DNA from: Diprion similis
Taxonomy: Eukaryota; Arthropoda; Insecta; Hymenoptera; Diprionidae
Reading direction: 5' to 3'
Assembly (NCBI RefSeq): GCF_021155765.1
Contig: NC_060114.1
Location: 13,091,501-13,155,500, forward strand
Length of the DNA stretch: 64,000 nucleotides
Below, piece by piece: positions 45,736 to 58,112 of this stretch. Position 1 is the first letter of the stretch, and the number at the start of each line of letters is the position of its first letter. The position numbers and the translations under genes are program-made. Under the pieces are notes generated by a model that did no database searches, had not been told where the DNA came from, and worked only from the letters and a program-made list of their open reading frames with translations.

Positions 45736-48700
45736 AGACACCGACGGGAAAACAACTACAGAGAATCGAAAAGAAACGCAAAAAAATGGCCGCGCTTCTA
45801 GAGATCACCAAACTCAACGACCGAGATCGAGAAGCTAAGGCGCTCGCCCTGAAACAAGCGGTAGGTGGCACAAATTCTGAACTAGTCGGTGAAATTCCTA
45901 TTTATGTGGAAGAAAATGAATGCGAACACCTTGATTCTGTCAGTCTTTGTAACGCGACTTTTTTTTCTCATGGATTTGTTTGACTCGTCTCTTAATTAGA
46001 CACAGGAGGAGACACTGATGAATCTATCGAGCGATCAAGGAACGAACAGCGAAGCCTCCAGCAGCGAAAGTCCGAGCAGGAAAAGACCATGTACGAGAAC
46101 GCTGGATGCTGCTGCACAGGAAAGCACTGATTCTGAGCCGCTGACAACAGAGGTGGAAAACAATGAGGAACCTGATCCACTCGCCAACAAAAAACCTAGG
46201 TCTTTCTTCATTTTCCTGAAAAACTGATAATAGCCATTGCTCACATAAAAAAAAGAGAATTACTTGCTGCTCTTATTAGGAAGATGGAACTTGTTATGTT
46301 ATTTAGTTTCATTTTTGTTTTATTTTGAGGGATTCGTTCCGAGCGATTTGGTTTACCAGGATTTTCTGTTTCAATAGACTGAGCGGCGAAGAGTACGCCA
46401 AGTTGAAGCAAGAGCTGAAGGAAAGAAAACAGCGGTTGAAAGTGATCCCTAGGTTCCGTTTGAAAAACGTTGGGGAAAATGCTAGTCTAAATGTCGACGT
46501 CAAGGACGAAGATAGAATTCCAATATTTCTTAGCGATGTGCAACATCTTCTGATGTACTCCTTGCTTGGCCATCACTCTCCGTATTTGCCTGCCAGATGG
46601 TGTTTGCTTGAAAAGTATAACAAGGTGCAAATTTACGTTCTTGTTTTCTTTTCATCAATATTTCCAGCATTGAAAGTTTTATGCAGAGAACCTGAAGTGT
46701 TTTGTTGTGAAACCTACTTTCCAATTTTAATATCAGCAAATTTTTAAGACAGGTAGCGCATACGGTTGTTCTCGTAGTCGAAGGATTGTCGTTGTATCAT
46801 TTCAACGCCTATGAATCTATGTTCACTAACATAACGACAAACATGGCACATCGACTCGAAGTGGTCACTCCGACTGCGTACGGAGGATCGATCATCGAGG
46901 ATTTGGCTGCTGTCCCCCTCACAGGCACTCAAAGCGATCGACTGATCAAACGTTAGTATAAAAAACTTAGTTCCAAACTTTACAAGTCGTGCTTTTAAAT
47001 CTCGTGCTTTCGTATCGCTTGAGGCTTCTTTAAATTTCAATTCATCGCAAATGCCAGTAAATTGGCTGGTTTCAGAGTTTGGATCAATGGAAGCTGCCTT
47101 GCAGAGCACCGGTGATCTAGTTAAGCTGTTGAAAACAGTGTTTCCAATGCGAGCTGCAGATAAGCTAGGTGTCGGGGATAAATCTTTCGAGCTTCATCCG
47201 AATTTGCCTGTCACCGACAAGTTCCCAAGAACTCAGCTCCTCCTGTCTCCGTGGCAATTAGTCGAAGAAAATTATCCACTGCCACTGAAAGGCGAGTTAG
47301 CAAGAAAGTAAGGATCATTTGAAGAAGATCAACTGTATTTTTACTACTGTTAGGCTGATCAATTTATTTGATGCCCAATTTCTCGATGTTAACCACATGG
47401 ATAAATTACATTGATTTTCATTGCTATATGCCGTAATTCACAAAAATAACGAATGTTGCAAGAATTGGCCAAATATTGTGTTACAAACATCTTTCTCACT
47501 TAGTGTGAAAACTTGACATTGATATTTTGATTGTTGATGGTCTGAAATGCTCCGGTTTTGCATAAAAAATGCGTGTGTATACCTGTGTTCAAAACTTACA
47601 ACGGTTACCCTTTTTTTATTGTAGATATGAAAAGTACATCTTAACGAAGGATATGTACGTCGAGGCTACTCCAAGATCTCCAATGTTTGGTCTGGATTGT
47701 GAGATGTGTAGAACAACGACCGGCTTCCTTGAGCTAACTAGGATATCTATCGTCGATGAAAGAATGAATGTAAGTTTTAGTATCGACCTTAAATGTATTT
47801 GATCAAAGTGTTTTGAATGGAAATGAAATTAGCGTCAACTAGAATGTATCTGTAACTGATATTTCTTAGATTATTTACGAGACACTGGTGAAACCGGAGA
47901 ATGAGATTACCGACTATCTCACTCGGTACAGTGGAATCACAAAAGAGATTCTCCGCAATGTCACAACAACTTTAGTAGAGGTGCAGAACGCGTTGAGGGA
48001 AATATTACCACCGGACGCTATTCTAGTGGGACAAAGTTTAAATTCTGATCTCCACACTCTCAAGATGATGCATCCTTACATTATAGACACATCCGTGATA
48101 TACAATATCACTGGGGACAGGTAAATGCGTTCGAAATTCGCAAGTATTTGTTCGGAAATTTGCGTTGTGTTTATTCGATAAGCGATCATATTTTTTGAAT
48201 CAATTCGTAGATAAGATACTTTGCTTTCGATCATAGTAGCAGCTAATAAATAATAGCTATTCAATCATTGACACAGGTACAGAAAAACCAAACTCCAAAC
48301 ATTAGCGCGAGAGTTTCTCAATGAGAGAATCCAGGAAGGACGAGGTGGACATTGTCCTTCCGAGGACTCAAAGGCTTCGCTGAAGTTGGCGCAGCTGAAA
48401 TTGGCAAACAGTCTCGATTTCGGTGATGCGGTACTGGTCGGTCAGAAGAATATGGAAATTCTGAAAATGGGTGCGGAGAAAAGAAAATCTTTGAAAGTGA
48501 TAGACAGGATGGAGCTGAGAAACTACGCAACGTCAATTTTCAACCATGTTACCAAGGACAAAAAGACAGCGGCTATAGTTGGCACCGAAGACGTGATGAA
48601 TGAGTATTCTAGGTACCTCAAAAATTCATCTTTAAGCATTATGGATGATCAGAACTTCGACACAACCGATCAGGTTAGTCCAAAAAGCAAAGCTAATGAG

Positions 48701-49758
48701 ATACTGCTCAATTGTTGATATGCGATTGTACACAATTCTATGAATTTATGCATCAGTTTCATAGCATTTTAAAACATTGCACAAAGTTATATGCGCTATT
48801 TCATAAAATTTGATACAGATAGTATCTCTGAGTTTCATGAAAGCAGATGAAACCCCATAAATTTTGATGATATCTCATAGATTCGTCATAAGAGTTTTGT
48901 AAAATTGTAATGAAACTTCATAGAATCGTGTGAAATCTACATAATTGCGATAAAATTTCATACATCTCTGAATGATCTTACTAAAATTGATCAAATCTAA
49001 TAAAAGTTGCTTACAAGATTCGTTGAATATACAGATATGACATAAAGTATTCACGATATTGCACGAGATTCTGTATAATCTCATTAACGAAATACTGTAT
49101 AAAGTTCTACAAAGCACCACCAAATTTCTTAAAACTCGACAAAAACTCTCCATGTGAGATAAAGTAGAAAAATTTCGAAAAACAATAAAATCGTTTGAAG
49201 TTCTTTGAATCTAAATCGATATTGAGATCGCATAATGGAAGATTTCGAACGGATCCGACAAAACCTCTACATTGTGAGTGAAGAAAAGTTTGTGCATCAC
49301 ACGAATACGGAAAAATGATGATCTCTGTAACGACTCAGGATTGACACATGAGAGCAACGTGAAGAGTCTCAAATTTTTTCACCTGAGTTATACTTAGATG
49401 ATACACATGTATCACTTGAAAAACGCGTTTAAAAAAACTGTCTGAATGTGCTTCTTAACGTTTTTTTTCTTAGGTGCGTCTCGTAGTTGCCGAGAGCAAT
49501 AAACACGCGGTATCTCGAGCCTCGAACGTGTTGATGGAGCACGCGTTTACTCTTTGCCACCTACGGATCACGGAGGATCAATTAAAGAACGAGAACATAG
49601 AAAAAACTTTCAGAACGGTGAATAAGTGGGTGCAGAAGCTCTGGCAGCACACGGCTATCCACGGTCTAGGCTGCGTTGTGTTTGGGGGTCAAAACAACGC
49701 TGCCAACGGAGCCTGTTTCCTCGATATAAAGAAGGACGTGACAGTAATCGGGCCTTAG
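45732..49758 (+). CDS. REXO5: RNA exonuclease 5 (REXO5/NEF-sp family)
   Basis: Nine coding exons: 45732-45860, 46000-46199, 46378-46624, 46753-46951, 47076-47307, 47625-47769, 47870-48120, 48277-48673 and 49474-49758. Phases agree, giving 694 aa. The N-terminus is basic coiled-coil (QRIEKKRKKMAALLE) and then acidic/serine-rich. The family-specific region has VVLVVEGLSLYHFNAYE and PMRAADKLG. The DEDDh nuclease follows: FGLDCEMC (first D and E), LVGQSLNSDLHTLKMMHPYIIDTS (D), and GGHCPSEDSKASLKL (catalytic H and last D). The C-terminus (FNHVTKDKKTAAIVG, HGLGCVVFGGQN) corresponds to the RNA-binding part of REXO5. In Drosophila, Rexo5 trims 3' ends of snoRNAs and rRNA in the nucleolus. The exon 3 donor (GTCTTT) is weak but the join is right. 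Confidence 0.94.
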
Positions 49759-50038
49759 TCAATTTTCTCAGTGCGTGTCTCTACAGAGTCTAAAATGGTG
49801 ATGATAATAGAGAAAAATGGGTAAAGAAAAAAAATACAATTAAAACATAAAGTCAAAGAAAACAATGGCGTCGTTTGATGATAGCTGTGACACCGAATCT
49901 GCGCCTGTTATGTAACAAGAATGCCAGCTGCTACACGGCGACATAATTTCAAATAATCAAGATGGGAGTAGTGTTGACATATCGCTCTCATTTTGATATA
50001 TTTATGTTTGCTAGCAATGTACAAACAAATGTGTTGTT

Positions 50039-50044
50039 AATAAA
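50039..50044 (+). terminator. REXO5: Candidate REXO5 polyadenylation signal
   Basis: AATAAA lies 280 bp after the REXO5 stop, the first canonical hexamer on this strand. Confidence 0.5.
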
Positions 50045-52934
50045 CATTTTATATTATTGTTTATTAGCTTTATTCTGTACGGTTGAACAAATTGACGATG
50101 TTTGTTATTCGTTGAAAGTATTTTTCGTTTTCCCTTCTGATATGTTCATAACGATTGAAAACTTTAATATAAATATATCGTTAATTATACCTATATTCAA
50201 ATCGAACGATATAATGATACAATAATTACCCAGAAACTCTCGGCGGTTAAATTTGCGATCGTTCTTCAGGTTTCTAACATGTCTTATTACTCGGCTTTTT
50301 CATCGTCCGAGTTTTCTAATTACCGTGAAGAACAAGCGGACGGTCGGACTTGAGGTACGAGTATAAACAGGACGAGTGACGACGCATCTAATGACTATTG
50401 CGTGTAAATCGCGTGCAATCAAGATAGTTCTAGTTCTTCAACAGCTGCTGCAGGGAAATTGTTTGCCAGTGATTAAGTGCGTACTTTGAAACGCGTTTCT
50501 GTAGCGGTCGTTCGTTTGTCACCGAGCATTAGCCACGAAGCTTTTCACCCTGTAGATGTGCGCTTAATTATTACATTAATTTTTTACTCAGTTCCAGTAT
50601 TAAGCGAGTAATTGCAACGGTCGTTGATAATTGAACTGCAACTTGTCTCGCGGTTTTTACACTTCAGTGGTGTTCCTCATTCACACTAAGCTTAATCGCT
50701 GATCAACGTAGGTACTAAAAGAGAAACTGGATCGCATGTCTATCGGTTTATCTGCATTGCAGTATTTATAACTTGCAGCATACCTCTCGACGACTTATTT
50801 TACATCTTTCCCATTTTTTTTTTCGAATTATCCACTCGCACAAATCAATCGTTCGCAATAAGCATCTACGATTTCGAGTGTTCGCGTTATGTTAGACTAA
50901 AAGCTGATAACTACTTATATCTTATTAAGGAGATAAATCGAAATTACAGTTTGCTGTAGTTTTATTAAATACCAGATTTGCCATCGTTGAATTGATTGTA
51001 AAAAAAAAGGAGAGATAAGGAATTGCTGAAAAATCGGAATAATCTGCCCTCATTTACAGGGAAAAAAATATTTCACCTTATACATATTCTCAAAGTCACT
51101 TTGAAAATAGACAGCAAATTTACTCATTCGGGTTACTGACAATAACGTTCTGTCACGATATTTCATTGGCACCTTTAACCTTGAGTGATTGCTGATCCAT
51201 TTCGCACGGCAGGTATTAATTGCATGAATAATATTTGGCTTTGGATCAGCGACTGTGTTGCTCGGTGATCAGCTTGGTCCAGTGAACCTTGGTCTTTCTC
51301 AGTTCACCCACTTTAGGAGATTAACTAGAGAAACCGTAGCTGCGGAGGATTTGATAACTTTCGAAAGGAACTGTTATATGGAGGCTTTTAACGCCTCGAT
51401 ATCAACGGGAATAGCGTATATACGATGTATCCGTTGGGTCATTGGACTGATTCTGACGCATTCTCATGACTCCGAGTCCGGGGAATTCTCTGTTTGTAGC
51501 TCGGTTGGTTGATACTTATTGTTAGGAAAGAATTTTTACTGGAATACACTTGGAAATGTTTTTTTTTTTCTAATTATTGTTCCGTTGAACTTTTTTCTTC
51601 GTCATTTGATTGTTTATCTGATGTAACTGTTTGAAAAAATAAATGCGTGCGTGCGTTCGGGGTAAAACAAAAAACAGAAAAAAAGCACCCATTGCATAAT
51701 TGAAAGAAGAATCAGGAATCCAATTCAAATTTGTTTTCAGAATATTTGATTCTTTGAAAATCACAACTTGCTAGACTTTATTTTTGTAAATTCAGAAATT
51801 TTGAAGGTCGTATTCAATAGTTATGAACTTAGCAAAAAAAAAAGAAGAAAAAAAAACGGTGCGAAAATGAAGAATGTTTTTAACCGAACATTATCAAGGT
51901 AGCAAATTTCGCAATAAATACACTAGTTAGATGAGTATATGAATTTTAATTTTATCTACGAGTCTTAAGATTCTCGTAACACAATTAGGTGTTTGCGGGG
52001 AGATGTACAAGGTGCAGAATAATGGCACAACACCAATAATAATTATCATTATCTGCTATGCAACGGCAGGATGCGTTGTATATTGAGAATCGGGTAGGAT
52101 ATCCTCACAACAAGAGAATCAGCGTCCTTTACGTCCAACCGAGTGGAAATAAACGTCTAATTCCTCTGCGAGGTATAGTTGAAACTCTTATTGTTAGCAC
52201 TGTATAAGTTCTTCAGCATTTACCAGAAATCAAATCGCACTCCGAGTTTGCAAAAATTATCAACCAGTCATTACGGATTAAATCCACGTTTTTATTAACA
52301 ATATTTCAGCTACAAGACGTCTTTATTCGTTCCCAGATAAGTAATGCAACTTTTATTTAATTATTAAATCTTAGAATTTGTTAGAATTGGTGTAGTGTGA
52401 AGAATGTGGAAAATGAACTGGAGAAATTTTAGATTAAATGAGGATAAGTGTCAAACAATTTGAAACGTTAAATTAATTTTTGTTTTCTAATGTTCAAATT
52501 TTATTCGGGAAATCTGACACTAATAAATTATACAATCTTTTAAATATCGAGAAATTATGAATAAATTATATTTTCGAGTGAGCTCGATAAAAAATTTGAA
52601 TTTTGCATTGAAATAAATTAATTCCCGTAATGCAGATTTCCTCGAGAGTATTATTTATTAAACAAATCATGAAGGGATCTACAAATAGATACTCTTATCA
52701 TTGAAGGCTTACTTATATAAATAGAATTGCTTGAAATCGGTTTGAAAAAAAATGGAAGCAAAGTTATCGTTACAACGGAGTTTTCTGGCGCTTGAAATCT
52801 TTATTATTTTCAATTTAAACAATTTGACACTTCTTTTCAACTGGTAAAATAGAAAACTGTAATCGATGTAGTTTTTCTTTTCGTTCCGCTGGTTTCAGTA
52901 TTATTACCCAATTTTCTGTTATCCTTTTGGCAAT

Positions 52935-53181
52935 ATGCGCAACTTATGCGCGTGCGTCAAGTCGCTCGAATTTCATTGGCCGACAGTCACCGCCTGATTG
53001 AGAAGCCGACGCAATACCAATCGCGACTGTCAGAAAATGTCCCTAGGAAGGCATCCTTAGCTGCGGGTTCCTAGGGACATTTCCTGACAGTCGCGATTGG
53101 TATTGTATCGAATACTGAATCAGTTGGTAACTGTCAACCAATAAAATTCCAGCGACTTGACGCACGCGCATAAGTTGCGCA
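52935..53181. mobile_element. Well-preserved fold-back (MITE-like) element, 247 bp
   Basis: The outer 31 bp of each arm are exact complements (starting TGCGCAACTTATGCGCGTGC). An inner block, CAATACCAATCGCGACTGTC onward to CCCTAGGAA, is also almost exact between about 53012-53050 and 53069-53106. The parts between (CATTGGCCGACAGTCACCGC against ATTGGTTGACAGTTACCAAC) are more diverged. The loop is about 18 bases. No coding capacity. The similarity implies recent activity or selection for a long RNA hairpin. Confidence 0.85.
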
Positions 53182-56100
53182 CTTTCTTCATGGACACAGG
53201 ATATATTTCATGCGACAGCCTTATATGATTAAGACAGGAGACTGACGTCCCGGCATCAGTTTATGCTCGAGGATATAAGCTCTCATAGATACGGGTCAGA
53301 TGATACATCTCTATAAATACATACACGAAACCTTACATTACACGTTTAATGTGTGCATGTAAATTGGTGCTCGCGTAGGATAATTGCCTGGCAACTTTCT
53401 TCTGCCTTGCTATCTCCGTATCCATACGTAGGAATACCTTTTGTTCATGGTCTTTTTTTTTTTTTTATAAACATTTTTTTCCGTTTATATTTTGCGCGCG
53501 GTGTGTATAGAAGAACTGTGAGAAGTCGGCCAAGTATGGATATCGGAGAAAGTATCATCTTATCTTTTCAGACTTCGCCCGCGCTGCAGATTCAAAACAT
53601 TTTACGCGTACAATTTACCCGCGCATTGTCTCTGGCGATTATAATATCCGTGTTGGAAATTTTTACTCCTTGTGCAAGGAAACTAAACCGTTTTTCATTC
53701 GCGTTTCCCACTAAGTCGGTTTTCATTCAGTCACGTATTCGTGCCAATTTATGGTTGCTGACGAATTTCGTCAAACTCGCGGTTAATCCGAGACCTGAAG
53801 ATTTCAGAAACATTTTGCAAGGATGGTAACCGCTATGTAAGTGAATGGGCAAAACGTGTACTGAATTTATGAGCGAGAATATTCAATGACCAGAAATTTT
53901 TTACCAATGGCTTTGTCGCGTAGAAAAATAAATTTAATATTTAGAACCTTTCACAGGAGATTGAGAAAAAAGTACATAGATGAACTTATTTTTACGATTT
54001 AACATCGCGGATTGTGTCGAATTTAATAGTAACAAAATATATTTCTCACCGTTTTTTTTTTCATGTCTGTATTTAGTCCTTGAAGTTAAGAAAAGAAAAC
54101 GAAGATGAGGATGATCAATATAACAAACAAATATATCCTGGAATTCATTTATGTTTATTTGGAAATAGGGAGATACGAATAATACTTAACTTTGAAATTT
54201 ATTACACCTCTTTGGATTTTAAATACCCGTGTATAAATCAATGGGAAAATTTAAAGAACACTGAATGCAACTCGAGCTAACAGCCTGATGTTGGTTGTAA
54301 GAGTATACGAGTATTAGCTTTCTCAGGCATGGCAACGTGTTCTTGAAAGGTTTTTAGCGATTTCACTTGTCGGGTTCATTTGTTTCTTTACAAGGCATAT
54401 ATCGTGGACATATATTTATACATATTAAACGTATACATTCCGTGCATCTATGTAACGAGCATCGTATACGTCATTCTTGCTTACAATCAGTTTGAATATA
54501 TCCATAGCATAGCAATCCAGATTTAAAGAATCTACTATTTTTTCCAAATCTATTTCCTTCGCGTTTCTTTCCAGGCAGCACAAGCTCTAAAGGTTGTCAA
54601 AACGAAAACTGATCGACGTTTTAAGAAATTCAATTACTCTCCTGGGCACTTTTTACAACTCATATTTGGTTCTTGTCTTACCTAAGGTAAGAAAAAATTA
54701 TGCTATCAATAGATCATTAGTGTCAAACAGAAGATCGGAACTAATGTATTGAGATAAGTTGATGAGGATGTATCTTGAGGATGTTGATAATTCATAATTA
54801 TTAAAATACACGCGTAGTGCAGATTCGTGCAGGTAATTGGTCGGTGCCTCACGTGCAATTTCTCGGCAAACTTTGAAGTTTGTAATCAGTTTTTACGTTA
54901 TTCTCTGTGTCTAATAGCCGAGGATCAAATCTCTGCTAGGTATACTACACAAGAGTGGGTTTGAAATCTGAGAAACCATTTGTGCGTACTGGAAGGAAAA
55001 AAGGAGAAACAAAAACGAAACCGCTCGTGGCTGTAACTAGACATAAATTTTTCTCTCACTCTACTATAGACACTTATGTATGTCTGTAAAGAATATTCTA
55101 GAAAGAATATTGCTGTTAGTCTCGATCATTAAATGTGAGATTGGTAAATTTCGTATTATTTACAGAACACAAAAATTCAGTATTCAGCACACAGATCAGG
55201 ACGGTATAGAACTCACTTCAGACCAGGCGGCAAATGGAAAGGTCAATTTTTAGCCAAAACCTGCAATTTTTTGTTTGGAAATATCCCAGACAAAGAAATT
55301 TTCAAATATCGTACCGTTCAGGGAAAATCCGTAATTGTTTCGGAAAACTTACCAGAAAATGACGTTGATTTTGAAGTGAAATAGCGAAAAACCAGGATTT
55401 CGTAAGTGACAAGCAGAAAACAAAAATGGCGAGTGTACAAAGGAGAAATTTTTGTCAACAAAGGAATATTTCCTGAACGATACCGATCAGTGCTCATAGC
55501 AGTGAAGTTCAATCGGATTAACCTGGTTAAAAATTCAATTAGAAAATTATTCTGGCTCCATTTACTTATCGATAGAGATTTGAGAAAGCATTTGTCATTG
55601 ATAGATTTTTTCTAGAAAATACAGTTCACCGATTTCCTTTTGACGGTTTAAAAGAGCGTGAAAATACTGTTGACATTATTTCATTCATTTGTTTGCAGAA
55701 ATTTTAAATTTGAAGAAGTATTGAGGTGTCGGAAAAAAAATTGTGATTACGTGACACATTTTTGTTTATACGTTTCTTAAAGTGTTTTTGTTTCTTTACA
55801 GACTTGTTTCTCGTTACGCAATTCAAATTGCAATAGTGCCGGAGGACTAACGAGTTTTGCAGTTTCCGTTCGTGTCCTTCTTCACATGTGTCTATAATTC
55901 ATATGACACACACGTACAGTGCATTCACGTACAGATCCACCGATGATATGATTAACCAAATCCTCTTCTTCCCACGCGATTTCTATACGTATACTATACA
56001 GTACACATAAGTTTAGTAATTGCTCGAAGGTAGGCAGCTGCAATCATTTGTATACTCGACTGTTGCATTGTTACTAAGGTGTATAATTCCGGAATCAAAA

Positions 56101-57104
56101 TGAAAGTCGGTGACAAACTTTTACAACGATGAGGATCTCGCCTCCTTACCAAGAGAGGAAAAAAGTGCTTTTAGCAATTGAAGAGATTGCATCGATTAAT
56201 CATTGCGTTCTCCGGTCTCTGTGCTGGTGAGAATTTTCTCTGTGAATTCTGCTAGTTGCAGGATCTATAAGAAATTTATCTTGGCTCGAGTAAACATCAG
56301 AGTGATTCGATGTTTTTTTTTTTTAACTCGCGCAGTGGAATTCTCAAGAATTTCTGTACATTGACTTGTTACTCGGGAATATTCGAAGCGAAAAATGTAA
56401 CAATAGCAGGCAACATGCATGCACGGAGAAACCGTAGAGTATTTATTTATTTTTTTTTGAAAAATATGAAGTCCATGATCAGAGAAACTCAGCAGAAATT
56501 CGCACGGTCAATTTCTCTGAATGTCTCACTATGTTTTTGTCGCCATTTGTTGCAGAGAAATTTGCGCGGAAATATTTCACGAGGGGCTTTTGATATAGTT
56601 GAAGGATTTCAGGATATAGATCGTAAAACGTGTAACTTGAAATACTTTCAATTTTCTCGATGAAAAATTCAATTTTTTACTGTGACTATTTTACAACGAA
56701 TATCGAATATCGTTTACGAATTGAATTGAAAAAATTCAACAGTCTTAAGTTACTGTTTACTTTTGGCTTTCACAAAAATTTCTAGAAGAATTTAAAAATA
56801 TTATCAATATTTAAACTGGTATAAACACCAATTTGCAACATTGTTGAGTCAGCACTATCGTTGTTTTGCATGAGATTGTGATACGGTATAAAAATAGTCG
56901 GTAAAATACATTTGGTATAGCTGGAAGAACCATGTAATACCTGATCCTTAATTCAGTAAGTAGTTGACCTTGGTCCGAACGCCTCTTCATCCTTAGGCGG
57001 CGCGTCACTGGCCAACTTTAGTATAAAAATATGATGTCAAAATTAACCGATGCTGATTACAATACGTATAGAACAATTTTTGTTGTAAATTCAGAAATCT
57101 AGCA

Positions 57105-57515
57105 TCACATAATGTCAGATTGACATAAGATAGTGCTGGATTGGCATCGAATAGTGTTAAATTGACATCAAATACTGTTAGAGTGGCATCAAACAAATAC
57201 TGTTAGATTGACATCAAATATTGTTATATTGACATCAAATACTGTTAGAGTAACATCAAATATCGTTAGATTGATATCAAATACTTGTTATATTGACATC
57301 AAATACTGTTATATTGACATCGACTAGTGTTAGATTGAGACCAATCACTGTTAGATTGACAGCAGATTGTGCAAGGTTGACATCGGATAATGACATATTG
57401 ACATCAAATAATTTTAAACTGACATCAGACAGTGTGATATTGACATCAATATGGTTAGCACGACTTCAAATAGTGTATAATTCACATCAGACAGTGTTAG
57501 ATGGTCTTATATTGA
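57105..57515. repeat. 21-bp minisatellite, about 19 diverged units
   Basis: Unit of the type ACTGTTAGATTGACATCAAA plus T, repeated about 19 times with substitutions and occasional 1-2 base indels. Twenty-one bases is seven codons, so long open frames arise on both strands as by-products. It ends about 70 bp before a TATA-like box that precedes the 58.0-kb gene. Confidence 0.9.
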
Positions 57516-57583
57516 CATCAAATTACAGTCCCCAACCATCGCGCACCAAAATTTTCCTTACAGCGAATTCGAACGATTGCAGT

Positions 57584-57591
57584 TATAAATA
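57584..57591 (+). promoter_or_regulatory. Possible TATA box of the 58.0-kb gene
   Basis: TATAAATA is followed by a GC-rich, purine- and G-rich leader (57600-57995) and then a strong start context at 57996. Transcription would begin near 57615. Position and composition are suggestive only. Confidence 0.35.
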
Positions 57592-57717
57592 AAACCGACG
57601 GTTTCCGTGGACTTGCGTAAATCGGTGATGTACTGGTGCACAGGCCGTGGTCGGTTCGTGGCCTCGGTTTGGTGGTGGTGCAGCAGCAGCGGTTAGAAAG
57701 TCCATCGTCGGCGTGGT

Positions 57718-57760
57718 GATGGAGGAGGAGGAGGAGGAGGAGAAAGAGGAGGGGGGGTTT
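57718..57760 (+). repeat. GGA/GAG purine tract in a 5' leader
   Basis: A run of GGA triplets passes into G7 and GC-rich DNA within the presumed 5' UTR of the 58.0-kb gene. The composition contrasts sharply with the AT-rich flanks. Confidence 0.8.
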
Positions 57761-57995
57761 TGTGGAGCGGGGGGATGGTGAAGGGGCCTGCTAAGCTAGC
57801 GGCCCGTTACCGTTGGGCATCACACTGCTCGCCCAATCACCGAGCAATCAACTTCATCCGACAGGATCGTCCCGAAAATCATCCTCCGATAATATAACAT
57901 CCTCGTCGTTCTATCGGCACCCTCGTTCGGGGCGAAAGTTCGCGGTTTTATCGCACCAACCCACCCTCTTCAACGTCCCCTAAAGAGGTCAGACC

Positions 57996-58112
57996 ATGGA
58001 CAAGGATCAGCCAGACTCTCTGGCCACCGTTGCCGTTGGAGGCAAGGAAATACCACCACCCCATAGCCACTATGCGCCCAGTGAAGTCTACTCCACTACT
58101 GAACCACCACCG
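57996..58112 (+). CDS. First coding exon of an unrecognised proline-rich protein
   Basis: ATG 57996 in a strong context (GACCATGG) opens 39 codons, beginning MDKDQPDSLATVAVGGKEI and continuing PPPHSHYAPSEVYSTTEPPP, to a good donor (GTAAGAT) at 58113, phase 0. It has a GC-rich leader with no competing frame and codon use unlike the surrounding DNA, so I think it is real. The N-terminus is polar and proline-rich, like the cytoplasmic tail of a membrane or adaptor protein, but I cannot name it. I found no second exon before 64000, so the first intron is longer than 5.9 kb. Confidence 0.6.

Larger units (their letters stand above)
49759..57104. other. REXO5 3' flank and intergenic DNA
   Basis: AATAAA at 50039-50044 is a likely REXO5 poly(A) signal, giving a 3' UTR of about 300 bp. 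The remaining 7 kb is AT-rich and contains a fold-back element (52935-53181) and scattered homopolymers. The longest open frame (53353-53829) has no recognisable domain and runs through a T-rich stretch; I do not support it as a gene. Confidence 0.5.

Noticed and set aside
53353-53829. 158-codon plus-strand frame
   Set aside because: Runs through a T-rich tract, has no domain or splice context and mixed low-complexity composition.
57293-57592. 99-codon frame rich in LTS repeats
   Set aside because: A by-product of the 21-bp (seven-codon) minisatellite, not a gene.
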